From an uncultured Porphyromonadaceae bacterium (GTDB lineage: Bacteria > Bacteroidota > Bacteroidia > Bacteroidales > Muribaculaceae), in NCBI GenBank assembly GCA_947175205.1, contig CAMWLS010000019.1, positions 1 to 41,543 of the forward strand: a stretch of DNA of 41,543 nucleotides. The letters are read 5' to 3'. The notes beneath the pieces were generated by a model that did no database searches, was not told the origin of the DNA, and saw only the letters and a list, made by a program, of their open reading frames with translations. How positions within the stretch are numbered: the first letter of the stretch is position 1; the number at the start of each line of letters is the position of its first letter. Both the position numbers and the translations under genes were made by a program. This document shows, piece by piece, positions 24,760-32,325 of this stretch.

Positions 24760-25701
24760 TCAACTCAGCTCCAGCATCCGCTGAATGGGTCGCAGTGCCT
24801 TACGCGCTAATTCTTCATCCACCACTATCTCCGGACTCTCTTCCTCCAGACAGCGGTAAACTTTCTCCAGAGTGTTAAGCTTCATGTAATTACATTCTTT
24901 ACATCCGCAGCCGTTCTCCTCCGGAGGCGCTGGTATAAAAGTCTTGTCCGGACACTCTTTCTGCATCTGGTGAAGTATACCGCTCTCGGTAACCACTATG
25001 AATTCACGCGCGTCACTTTCTTTTGCATACTTGAGCAGTACCGCTGTACTGCCCACTACATCAGCCATCATCTGCAGAGGACGCTTACACTCCGGATGCA
25101 CCAGCACCTTGGCCTCAGGATGACTGCGCTTAAGTTCCATAAGTTTCTCACCGGAAAACTGCTCATGCACATGGCACGCACCATCCCAAAGTAACATCTC
25201 ACGTCCTGTTATTCTGTTTATATAGTCTCCTAAATTGCGGTCAGGCCCGAATATCAGCTTAGCATCCTTGGGAAAACTTTCCACTATCTTGCGGGCGTTT
25301 CCTGATGTTACCAGTACATCTGTCAGAGCCTTCACACCTAAGGAGGTATTGACATAGGAGATTACCGTATGGTCTGGATGCGCCGCTATAAATTCTGCAA
25401 ACTTATCTGCCGGACAGCTGTCAGCCAGTGAACATCCTGCCTCCATGTCGGGAATAAGCACCTTCTTGTCTGGACACAGCACCTTGGCGGTCTCACCCAT
25501 AAAGTGTACTCCGCACAGAACTATTATTTCCACATCCTTTAATCCAGATGCTATCTGTGCCAGCGCCAGGGAATCGCCTATATAATCCGCCACATCCTGT
25601 ATGGCGCCACGCTGGTAGTAATGGGCTAAGATAACAGCCTTCTTCTTTTTCTTGAGTTCTTTTATCTTGTCCTCAAGTTCTGACTGGTTGCTGACACTCA
25701 T
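24760..25701 (-). CDS. nadA: Quinolinate synthase
   Basis: This 313-residue cytosolic iron-sulfur enzyme condenses iminoaspartate with dihydroxyacetone phosphate to quinolinate for de novo NAD synthesis. Motifs are AVILAHYYQRGAIQDVADYIGDSLALA (22-48), CGVHFMGETAKVL and PDMEAGCSLADSC with probable cluster ligand Cys90. HPECKRP contains Cys205, and the C-terminal ENGCGCKECNYMKLN contains the third ligand among Cys265, 267 and 270. Length fits the NadA family. nadB and nadC are not adjacent. A palindromic operator-like site overlaps the predicted start of transcription about 200 bp upstream, which suggests control by an NAD-responsive or other repressor. Confidence 0.95.
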   Translation of the reverse strand: MSVSNQSELEDKIKELKKKKKAVILAHYYQRGAIQDVADYIGDSLALAQIASGLKDVEIIVLCGVHFMGETAKVLCPDKKVLIPDMEAGCSLADSCPADKFAEFIAAHPDHTVISYVNTSLGVKALTDVLVTSGNARKIVESFPKDAKLIFGPDRNLGDYINRITGREMLLWDGACHVHEQFSGEKLMELKRSHPEAKVLVHPECKRPLQMMADVVGSTAVLLKYAKESDAREFIVVTESGILHQMQKECPDKTFIPAPPEENGCGCKECNYMKLNTLEKVYRCLEEESPEIVVDEELARKALRPIQRMLELS

Positions 25702-25880
25702 TTTATCTTTATTAGTTTATTTAATTTTTTAATTCTTTGTTTAAAGAAGAATAAGGGATGTCAATATGTTTGATAACTTTTTGGCTCTTTTCTTGCTTTT
25801 TTCACTTATTGAACTCTGACTTATGGTTATTGACACATTACTAACACCATTATTCTCTATAAATCAGTTATTTACAAAAG

Positions 25881-25901
25881 TTATTGACACTGTGTCAATA
25901 A
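25881..25901. promoter_or_regulatory. Perfect palindromic operator-like site upstream of nadA
   Basis: Ten-base arms TTATTGACAC and GTGTCAATAA flank one central base. A single arm, TTATTGACAC, is repeated at 25828-25837, and TGTCAATA occurs at 25759-25766. The palindrome sits directly downstream of the predicted nadA -7 element, where a dimeric repressor would block initiation. The regulator is not in the window. NrtR- or NiaR-like NAD repressors are candidates only by function of the target. Confidence 0.6.
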
Positions 25902-25905
25902 TGTG

Positions 25906-25913
25906 CAAAGTTA
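25906..25913 (-). promoter_or_regulatory. Probable nadA -7 element
   Basis: Read on the minus strand this is TAACTTTG (TAnnTTTG). TTG at 25937-25939 is 23 bp upstream, slightly longer than usual. The predicted start of transcription (about 25900) falls in the palindromic site, leaving a leader of about 200 nt. Confidence 0.45.
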
Positions 25914-26184
25914 ATAAATTAATTCTTTAAATGTTTCAATAACTGTACATAAAGCTGTTGATATTATCTCATTATCTTTTATCCCGTTCTCTTGCATCTG
26001 TGCTTTGAGCGCTTATATGGATTTTTTATCCACTTTTCCAAAAATATTTCATAACAACTTGTTGACATCTTATCAACACCTTATCAACACCCCTTTTTTC
26101 TCTTCTTTATATATACCATCTCACACCTCCTTTCTTCTCTCATTTTCCACCTCTGAGATAAACCACAGGCTTTGCTTTTATATA

Positions 26185-26625
26185 TCAAAAGAACTCTCTT
26201 ATTCTCCACCGGCTGGTCTGAACAGCATTTATTATAAACATACAGTTAACTTCTGCTATGTCTTCATATTTCTTTGCCACTGCGCGGTCACAGCCACCTG
26301 ACAGCCAGATACGGTTTATAGCCTCAGCTGCCGTGGCACGCCGTAAGTAAATACTAAGGGTATCAGAATTGGATCCGTCCGGCAAAATTGCGGTAAAATA
26401 CTGTGATTCCTCATCCATCACCTCACTCACTTTAAAATCCACCAGGCCGCCTAATTTCCCCATTATGTAAACAAAACTATCTGCCACCAGACGCCTCAGT
26501 AATATTTCATTCTCCTGACCCAAGATTCCCGGAACATTCTCTTTATTCCTGCCGCAAAGCTCACTCACAGCGCTCTCAGCCATAATCTCATTTATTATAT
26601 CATTAACATCAATCCTTGTTTCCAT
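26185..26625 (-). CDS. Hypothetical protein, last gene of the virion-like cassette
   Basis: This 146-residue protein has no recognised family, signal peptide or membrane segment. It opens METRIDVNDIINEIMAE and has a helical N-terminal half (ENEILLRRLVADSFVYIMGKLG). A beta-rich middle (VDFKVSEVMDEESQYFTAILPDG) is followed by LRRATAAEAINRIWLSGGCDRAV and a basic tail SRWRIREFF. An AGAGGA ribosome-binding site precedes the ATG. Together with the upstream 132-residue gene (41 bp gap), it appears to be transcribed from the promoter at 27145-27175 rather than from the capsid promoter. Its size and place after the portal-like gene are compatible with a head-tail completion protein, but that is inference only. 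Confidence 0.6.
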   Translation of the reverse strand: METRIDVNDIINEIMAESAVSELCGRNKENVPGILGQENEILLRRLVADSFVYIMGKLGGLVDFKVSEVMDEESQYFTAILPDGSNSDTLSIYLRRATAAEAINRIWLSGGCDRAVAKKYEDIAEVNCMFIINAVQTSRWRIREFF

Positions 26626-26666
26626 AGTATTCCTCTCTTCTTATTATATATTAAAAAATATGATAC

Positions 26667-27065
26667 CTAACAACTAATAACTAAATTAACTCTGCAGTAC
26701 TTCTTTATCAGATTCAGCGCCCGCAGTGGCTCTATGAAATAGCGTCCCGGATGCTGATATGCTAATACATAACTCAGCGCCGCACTCAAACTCAATCCCG
26801 GTCTCTGCTGCTGCCGGGCCTGAACCTTCTCCAGAAGCTCGGCCCAAAACATGTCACGTTCTGTTTCTCGCGGAACTGTATCCTTCTTACGCAATGATAA
26901 AAGCCGTTTATATGCATGCTCATAATCCACATAATACTCCCGCGGACCTCGCTTCAAGGCTTCAGTCACCACCTGACTCACACTTCCGTAATGTCCGCTT
27001 TCACTCAGTTGCACACATGTTTTCAGAAAACTCATGTTGCGCTCTTTGATAAAGGTCTTTTCCAT
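26667..27065 (-). CDS. Hypothetical protein with an internal duplicated motif
   Basis: This 132-residue soluble, basic and helical protein is of no recognised family. Two segments look like copies of one ~33-residue unit. Residues 28-58 contain SVSQVVTEALKRGPREYYVD then AYKRLLSL. Residues 91-122 contain LSLSAALSYVLAYQHPGRYF then ALNLIKKY. The shared pattern is S-hydrophobic-S, a helix, P, two aromatics, an acidic residue and a second helix. The last residues (NLVISC) are encoded by a heptad repeat also found in non-coding DNA at 21672-21695, so the natural C-terminus may have been replaced. The start has an AGAGGA ribosome-binding site; an in-frame ATG at residue 11 is an alternative. A strong promoter lies about 80 bp upstream. 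Confidence 0.6.
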   Translation of the reverse strand: MEKTFIKERNMSFLKTCVQLSESGHYGSVSQVVTEALKRGPREYYVDYEHAYKRLLSLRKKDTVPRETERDMFWAELLEKVQARQQQRPGLSLSAALSYVLAYQHPGRYFIEPLRALNLIKKYCRVNLVISC

Positions 27066-27144
27066 AATCCTCTTTTTATTTTATACTCTATAAAATTTCT
27101 TCCCCGATATTTATTTTAAATACTATTAAATACTTTTGTGTTGG

Positions 27145-27175
27145 CAAAGATATTTTTAAAAATTGAATTATGCAA
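27145..27175 (-). promoter_or_regulatory. Strong promoter for the two small cassette genes
   Basis: On the minus strand TTG (27173-27175, within CTTG), 20 bp, TATCTTTG (27145-27152). It lies in the AT-rich 140-bp gap after the portal-like gene and predicts a start near 27138 with a leader of about 70 nt. Confidence 0.65.
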
Positions 27176-27205
27176 GTAAATTATTGAATATATACAATAT
27201 TTATT

Positions 27206-28477
27206 TCACTTAATCTTGACCATCTTCCTCTTACGCTCATTTATAAAACTTCTGAAAGTCAGTAGAAGGTCACTTAGCGCAATGGTGGCATTACGTGTCT
27301 GCTGCTCATACATAGCCGCTCCCTGATTCATGCTCACCTTACCCGTCAGCGCCTCTGTCACACCGGAAATATCATCAAACATTTTCATCTGCAGTGTCAG
27401 CAGGCGGAAAGCGCCGTCAGCTCCGGCAGGAGTCACCACCTGCTGAGGAAGATACTGACCGCGGCCCGTGATGGGTATAACACCGTCAGTCTGCGCCCAT
27501 GCCTCACACACGCGGTCCCAGCCGTAATCTTTAGGCAACTGGTCCGTAGGAAAGAGAAGCACACCCTTGGCCGCTGAACTCACTATCCTGTCCATAACCG
27601 CTATAAGCCTGTTTATATACCTCTGCTGGTCTATCACATCCTCCACAAAACTGTGGACCTCCCCGTCAGTAAGAGGATAAAACTTTACCGTAAAGGGATG
27701 TTCCTCACACGGACTCTCTTCCTTAAGCACCGTTCCGTCCGGAGCCAGCCATCGGCACACCCACTGCATTACCACTTCGCCGCTCTCACGTTTTATGCTG
27801 GCCTCATGTTTCCACACCTCCACCACACGGCAGCGCCCCGCTGCGCCTCTGTAAAAATTCTCCTCGCGGCTCCCGCCTAATAGCGGGCTCCCCTCATCTG
27901 CACTGCAAAGACTCTTGTAAAGGTTACGCAGCCACTCCATTCTCCTAACTTCACGCTTACCCATGCTCTTGAGAAGCTGAGGCATAGACAAATCATGACA
28001 CTGGCCTATCAGTTCTATATCGCGTCCCAGCGGGTCCCGGTAGGCATTTACAAAAAACATGGGAATATTTACATTGCTCACCGCTGTAGCTCCCTTTTCA
28101 TCCGCACCGGGCAGCGCTCTCAGATACTGCACCGCGCCGCCTGATATGAGAAATTCCTCTAACATTCTGCAGTCCAGTTCAAATAAGGCCTCATCCGCTG
28201 CACTGTTTCCATAATACTTCTTTTCCTCATTATCAGCCCGGTATCTGCCCACCACAGTCTTCACCATGCGCCTAATCAGATTATTGGTGAAAGGAGGCCG
28301 CCCGTCTCTTGACACAAGATATTCCTCACGCACTGCACGGTTATTATGGTCGTAGACTATATCGCTCCACTGATCTCCGTATGTATATTTCTTATATCGC
28401 CTGCGCCGCTTTCTGAATTCAGCGCCTTCCATCCAGGTCCGGCACGCTGTCTGAAGCAGTTCTATATCCTTTTTCAT
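27206..28477 (-). CDS. Phage portal-like protein, probably C-terminally shortened
   Basis: This 423-residue protein resembles P22-type portal proteins, which form the dodecameric DNA-entry ring of the capsid. The family-like start is RKRRRRYKKYTYGDQWSDIV (22-41), then RPPFTNNLIRRMVKTVVGRYRADN (60-83), matching the usual 'GxQW' and 'NxIxxxVxxxxGxxR' pattern. The middle has an alpha/beta clip-like region. Late motifs are DVIDQQRYINRLIAVMDRIV and GAAMYEQQTRNATIALSDLL. The chain stops at INERKRKMVKIK, where relatives usually continue for a further ~100 or more residues of stem and crown, and AT-rich DNA with a new promoter follows. An AAAGGAGAAG ribosome-binding site precedes the ATG. It is downstream of the connector-like gene (41 bp). 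No terminase gene is present. Confidence 0.75.
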   Translation of the reverse strand: MKKDIELLQTACRTWMEGAEFRKRRRRYKKYTYGDQWSDIVYDHNNRAVREEYLVSRDGRPPFTNNLIRRMVKTVVGRYRADNEEKKYYGNSAADEALFELDCRMLEEFLISGGAVQYLRALPGADEKGATAVSNVNIPMFFVNAYRDPLGRDIELIGQCHDLSMPQLLKSMGKREVRRMEWLRNLYKSLCSADEGSPLLGGSREENFYRGAAGRCRVVEVWKHEASIKRESGEVVMQWVCRWLAPDGTVLKEESPCEEHPFTVKFYPLTDGEVHSFVEDVIDQQRYINRLIAVMDRIVSSAAKGVLLFPTDQLPKDYGWDRVCEAWAQTDGVIPITGRGQYLPQQVVTPAGADGAFRLLTLQMKMFDDISGVTEALTGKVSMNQGAAMYEQQTRNATIALSDLLLTFRSFINERKRKMVKIK

Positions 28478-28518
28478 CTTCTTCTCCTTTTTTCATCTTC
28501 ATTTTCCACCTTTACGCT

Positions 28519-29052
28519 CTAAAATACATTTATATCCGCAAGTACACCGTCATCCACTCGGTAAAGCTCCGGGCCCGTATCTGTGGTTACCATAACCTCC
28601 TCAGGAATTCCAAAATCAGGGTTGGCGGCCGGAAAACACAGATAATAATTCTGGAAACTCAGCACTCGCGGATGCAGACTGTCAGCCCGGCAGTAAGGAT
28701 TGCCTTCTCGTGCAAGCAGTGCCGTGGTACCCTCCTCAGGAGCTGCCGCCCGTTTCCATCCCGGAAGACGGCAGCTTATCAGCTTCCGGGTCATTAGCGG
28801 CACACTGAGCTTGGTACACCCGCCGGAGTAGGGCTCTGTATGACAACTGGCATACACATCTTCAACATCCGTTACCCTTTGGTCTCCGCGGTCCAGCAGT
28901 TCCAGATACCAGCGCCGCATACGTTGTTCCAGAAATTGGTTCACATCCATTCCATCATAAACCTCCACATTGCAGCTCTCCTCTGCAGTCTCAAATCCCG
29001 CGCGCTTACGCCATATCTCCAGCATCTCACTGCGGCTATAGTCCCTTATCAT
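28519..29052 (-). CDS. Hypothetical protein between capsid- and portal-like genes (connector-like by position)
   Basis: This 177-residue soluble protein has no recognised domain. It begins MIRDYSRSEMLEIWRKRAGF, with helices to about residue 65 (DVNQFLEQRMRRWYLELLDRG). A beta-rich second half follows, with SVPLMTRKLISCRLPGWKRA, a segment VLSFQNYYLCFPAANPDFGIP and ending EVMVTTDTGPELYRVDDG. It lies between the capsid-like gene (113 bp upstream) and the portal-like gene (41 bp downstream) on the same strand. Such a place suits a head-tail adaptor or scaffold partner, but this is positional inference. Cysteines (26, 69, 79, 93, 118, 138) are more frequent than in the neighbours. Confidence 0.55.
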   Translation of the reverse strand: MIRDYSRSEMLEIWRKRAGFETAEESCNVEVYDGMDVNQFLEQRMRRWYLELLDRGDQRVTDVEDVYASCHTEPYSGGCTKLSVPLMTRKLISCRLPGWKRAAAPEEGTTALLAREGNPYCRADSLHPRVLSFQNYYLCFPAANPDFGIPEEVMVTTDTGPELYRVDDGVLADINVF

Positions 29053-29078
29053 GATATGTAATTTTTTAATCCCTATTC

Positions 29079-29160
29079 TTAATAACTAATACTCATACTC
29101 AGTCACATATCCCACCCACTTACCCATCAACACTCATCACTTAATCACTCATCACTAACA
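29079..29160. repeat. Short direct repeats in the capsid-connector gap
   Basis: CACTCATCACT occurs at 29131-29141 and 29146-29156, preceded by degenerate ACTCA units and an AATAACTAAT heptad fragment (29081-29090). The 113-bp gap otherwise holds nothing recognisable. Confidence 0.4.
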
Positions 29161-29165
29161 CTTGA

Positions 29166-30443
29166 CTAAATTTCCAGGCCACAAACCCTCAGGTGAGCGT
29201 CAGGATATCTCAGTACCAGACAGGATGCCTCAGTAAGCACCACCGCGTCAGTATTACGCTGACCGCTCTTGCGTAGGTCCAGAGTCTCTATCTGGAAAGG
29301 TATATGAACATACTTGGTTACATACTCAGGGTCTATAATCATACCGTCTTTCTCATGTCCGCACTGGTCAAATATCTCTGAATGGACCACATACAGACTT
29401 CCAAAATTGCTGCGGATTTCCTTGAACTCTATACCCCACTTGCACATGGTATCCCCGGCACTGATAACCTTGGTGTAATTAATCTTGCTCAGAGATTCTA
29501 TCAGCTTGGTACCACCCACCAGAATCTTATGCTTGGAACCGGCATTCTTGGTGAACGCCGTGCCGCACAGCTCTATCAGGTCCTTTTCATCCGTTGACGT
29601 CAGCGGATACTCATGTTTGCGTGTAGTCTGGGTCCAGATACCGCCGGTCAGATAAACAGGCTCTTTCTTGTTATAATCATAAACCTTGGCCGGAATTCCA
29701 AAAAGGAAATTCTTTTCCATACCCATACGCATGTCTATTATCGCAGCCTCTTCCTGGTCTGAAAAACTCCAGTCAGCCTCTTTCTCCGCTATCTTGGTAA
29801 GCGTGCTCTCCTCCACCTGCATTTTGAAAATCTGACAGTAATTGCCTGACTTACGCGGCAGCGCCGCAAACTGCGGACTCTGTACATCCAGTTCCGTGGC
29901 TGCACGGCCCATACGCACCACCTTGGTACCCGCGCTGGTAGCCGGAATACGCATCACTGGCTCACCATCCTCCTCATCCTTGATTCCGTTAACCGGGCAT
30001 ATGGTAACCTTTCCGTTATTCTCCGCCTCAAGAACATAACCCACCAGAGGTACCTCATCCTTTCCGTGCTTAACCATCAGATCAGGGAACAGCACAGTCT
30101 CACTGACATCAAAAATGTTATTATCCTCCGTTCGCATGGCTATACACGGGGTATCTCCGCGATACTCGGCATACTCATCCATGGCTGACGTCAGCACAGT
30201 CTCTGTCTTCTTGGTATCCACACTGTAATACTCCACGCGCATGGCTCCCGCGTGGCGGCTCGTGCCGCAGCGGCTAAGCTGCTCTATGGGCGTGGACATG
30301 GGCCGCACCTTTACTATCCTTTCATCTATACTGTTCAACAGCAGCCCTTCAGCATGCTCATTTAACAGTTCTGTGCTCACTGCGCCGCCTGATACCTGGG
30401 TTCCGCCGGCTGCACCGGTACTGATTTTTACATTGTTTTCCAT
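29166..30443 (-). CDS. Phage major capsid protein-like (SU10/HK97-fold type)
   Basis: This 425-residue protein has no signal peptide or membrane segment. The first ~60 residues are low-complexity then helical (GAAGGTQVSGGAVSTELLNE, NSIDERIVKVRPMSTPIEQL), as in SU10-type capsid proteins. The middle has RMGRAATELDVQSPQFAALP and EADWSFSDQEEAAIIDMRMGMEKNFLFG. The C-terminal half carries GGIWTQTTRKHEYPL, DLIELCGTAFTKNAGSKHKILVGG and SNFGSLYVVHSEIFDQCG, a pattern typical of the HK97-fold axial domain of this family. It should self-assemble into a shell. No protease or scaffold gene is adjacent. It is the first gene of the cassette, with a -7 element (30551-30558) 107 bp upstream. The assignment rests on pattern and on the portal-like neighbour. 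Confidence 0.7.
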   Translation of the reverse strand: MENNVKISTGAAGGTQVSGGAVSTELLNEHAEGLLLNSIDERIVKVRPMSTPIEQLSRCGTSRHAGAMRVEYYSVDTKKTETVLTSAMDEYAEYRGDTPCIAMRTEDNNIFDVSETVLFPDLMVKHGKDEVPLVGYVLEAENNGKVTICPVNGIKDEEDGEPVMRIPATSAGTKVVRMGRAATELDVQSPQFAALPRKSGNYCQIFKMQVEESTLTKIAEKEADWSFSDQEEAAIIDMRMGMEKNFLFGIPAKVYDYNKKEPVYLTGGIWTQTTRKHEYPLTSTDEKDLIELCGTAFTKNAGSKHKILVGGTKLIESLSKINYTKVISAGDTMCKWGIEFKEIRSNFGSLYVVHSEIFDQCGHEKDGMIIDPEYVTKYVHIPFQIETLDLRKSGQRNTDAVVLTEASCLVLRYPDAHLRVCGLEI

Positions 30444-30550
30444 AGCTTTTGTGTTTTTAATTGATTAAATAATTGAAAATAAAATAGTTAAACTTAGTAT
30501 TGTATTATGTTATGAAAACTGGTTTCTTAGCTTCCTCGCCGTTTCTGATG

Positions 30551-30558
30551 CAAAATTA
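30551..30558 (-). promoter_or_regulatory. -7 element upstream of the capsid-like gene
   Basis: Read on the minus strand this is TAATTTTG (TAnnTTTG). No TTTG is found at the -33 distance. The predicted leader is about 100 nt and AT-rich. The element lies in the divergent gap shared with the DUF4836-like genes. Confidence 0.4.
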
Positions 30559-30623
30559 CCATCCCTCGCAAGCCATAATTATCCCTTTACGTTTTTTCCA
30601 CTCCTTTTGTCATACCTTTTTTA

Positions 30624-30655
30624 TTTGATTAATTGAGTATAAAAAATTACCTTTG
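30624..30655 (+). promoter_or_regulatory. Promoter of the DUF4836-like pair
   Basis: TTTG (30624-30627), exactly 20 bp, TACCTTTG (30648-30655): a full Bacteroidota consensus. It predicts a start near 30661 and a leader of about 44 nt before the ATG at 30705. Confidence 0.8.
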
Positions 30656-30704
30656 TAACGTATCTTACTGTACACTTGTGCTTTATTTTACCAAGTAACC
30701 AAAA

Positions 30705-32294
30705 ATGAAAAAAAACATAATCTGGATACTCTCCACCATTCTTTTAGCTGCTGCCGTGGTCTGTGGCATCTGGTTTTACAGTCGCAATCAGCGTCAGCAG
30801 GACCCGCGCAGATACCTTCTCTCTTTTGTACCGGATAAAACGCCTTTCATTGCTGTTATTAATGGAAATGACCTTCTTAAAAATGCCGGATACACTGATT
30901 ATCAGCCCGGTATACCTGTTGATTTACCCATTCCTCTTTCCTCTCTTAAAACCATGATAGGCAGTTCTGATGCGGAATTTCTTAACAGTCTTGCTGCAGC
31001 GGAGGGTATTAACCTCAACGCCATGGTTTTAGCCACATGGTATCGTGAGGATGATTGGTTGCATCCTCTCCTCATGGCCTCGGTCACTGACCATGACAAA
31101 CTTACCGCCTCTTTGAACGGAATTGATGAACTTGAAGCCACTTCAGGCTCTCAGGGAAAAATATGGTCCGTGAATGGTAACTATATTTTTTATATCCCTG
31201 ATAATGAAGATGTTTTATTCATGACTGAAGCCATGTGGGTGGAGAAATCAAATGGTGATTACAGTTGGGAAGACCCGGAGGATGCGGTCGCGTCCATGGT
31301 TAAATTCATTAAATCTTCTGAGTCCTCACACCTCGCTTCCTGGAAAACTGATTATCTTGTACGGCCGGAACTCAGCGCTTCCGCCCTGCTGGATAAAAAA
31401 AATTTGGAATCAGGTATGCGCCCTAAGGATGCAGAATATTTCAAACAATACTTGGATTTAATGGACGCCTCATGGCAGTATTTGGGCCTCCAGGCTAATC
31501 TTGATAATCAGACTCTTAAGGCTGTTGTTAACGCTCTGGACGCGCAAGGTCGTTTCACTGACCTTACCAATATGGAAGTCTCTTGTAAGCGTACTCCCAC
31601 ACCCACTGATAATTCTGTGGGATTATTCCTGCCGGTAAGGCAGTTCTGCTCATCTGAAGATTTCCGTTATGAGTTTGCTCACTTCCTGGGGGATATGCTG
31701 TACAGCGGTTCTGAAAGAAATGATTATTGGAGTAGTAATTATTCATCTGACACTACGGCCGTTAATCAGTCTCCGCGTTTCACGGAGGACCAGGTATTTA
31801 TTTACCGGTCTCTTAAAGACAATCTGATGAATCTCAACAGCTTTGCCTGGAGAATGAATTTTTATGATTCATCCTTTGATGTTCAGGAGCAGCTGCAGTT
31901 TACTTATGAACGTGATGCCTTGAATTTTTATAACACGCTGTATAATAACCCTGTACCGTATTTTAGAAAAGATTTTTCAGGCCTTAAGATATATAACCCG
32001 GAAATATATGGAAATAAGGTTGACCTCACCATGACGCAGAATGATACTTATGTCTGGTTCGGGCAGCCCATGGAGGATCATTTACAGCTTCATCCTCTGG
32101 CATTTGCTTTTGCTAATCTCTCCCGCAGTGACCTCTCCGCTCTTGCACAGGGCTTTTCTCCCAAATTCGGTATCAAGGCCTCATGTGATGTCACTCAGCG
32201 CGCAGCTGTTTTAAAACTCACGCTCACGGAAACGGATAAGACTCTGCTGGAAAACATCTTTGACACTCTTAAACTTATGTCCAGCATCCTTTAA
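30705..32294 (+). CDS. Membrane-anchored DUF4836-like envelope protein
   Basis: This encodes 529 residues with an N-terminal signal anchor (IIWILSTILLAAAVVCGIWFY, about 5-25). There is no good lipobox, since Val precedes the Cys. The exported part begins YLLSFVPDKTPFIAVINGNDLLKNAGY, paralogous to the start of the next gene (MINLVPDNADFVMAGN). It continues as a large alpha/beta domain with NGNYIFYIPDNEDVLFM, repeated aromatic residues and no catalytic signature. DUF4836/DUF3352-like proteins are abundant Bacteroidota envelope proteins of unknown role. Codon use is more T-rich than in the glycan genes. It has a consensus promoter and is followed after 31 bp by its lipoprotein paralogue, so the two likely act together at the inner membrane and periplasm. 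Confidence 0.65.
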   Translation: MKKNIIWILSTILLAAAVVCGIWFYSRNQRQQDPRRYLLSFVPDKTPFIAVINGNDLLKNAGYTDYQPGIPVDLPIPLSSLKTMIGSSDAEFLNSLAAAEGINLNAMVLATWYREDDWLHPLLMASVTDHDKLTASLNGIDELEATSGSQGKIWSVNGNYIFYIPDNEDVLFMTEAMWVEKSNGDYSWEDPEDAVASMVKFIKSSESSHLASWKTDYLVRPELSASALLDKKNLESGMRPKDAEYFKQYLDLMDASWQYLGLQANLDNQTLKAVVNALDAQGRFTDLTNMEVSCKRTPTPTDNSVGLFLPVRQFCSSEDFRYEFAHFLGDMLYSGSERNDYWSSNYSSDTTAVNQSPRFTEDQVFIYRSLKDNLMNLNSFAWRMNFYDSSFDVQEQLQFTYERDALNFYNTLYNNPVPYFRKDFSGLKIYNPEIYGNKVDLTMTQNDTYVWFGQPMEDHLQLHPLAFAFANLSRSDLSALAQGFSPKFGIKASCDVTQRAAVLKLTLTETDKTLLENIFDTLKLMSSIL

Positions 32295-32325
32295 ATCACA
32301 GATTTATTATTTTAAATTTACACAT

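Larger units (their letters stand above)
25702..26184. other. 483-bp AT-rich non-coding control region upstream of nadA
   Basis: No convincing gene is present here. The region holds four TATTGACA-type sites (25759-25766 reverse, 25829-25836, and both arms of the 25881-25901 palindrome), a -7 element for nadA and a pyrimidine-rich tract at about 26090-26150. It also has DnaA-box-like nonamers: TTATCCACT (26026-26034) and two TTATCAACA copies 11 bp apart (26070-26078, 26081-26089). Plus-strand C-richness does not appear to switch across it, which argues against a chromosome origin. Confidence 0.6.

Noticed and set aside
25950-26095. Possible chromosome origin (TTATCCACT, two TTATCAACA, AT-rich DNA)
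   Set aside because: By eye the plus strand stays C-rich on both sides, so there is no skew switch, and dnaA is absent. The nonamers are imperfect. A cumulative GC-skew plot of the genome would decide.
26005-26301. Plus-strand frame of 98 codons upstream of and overlapping the 146-aa gene
   Set aside because: It overlaps a better-supported minus-strand gene, has low-complexity Phe/Ser/Tyr composition and contains the control sites of the nadA region.
29079-29160. CRISPR-like array
   Set aside because: The repeats are 11 bp, spaced by only 4 bp and degenerate, with no spacers or cas genes.
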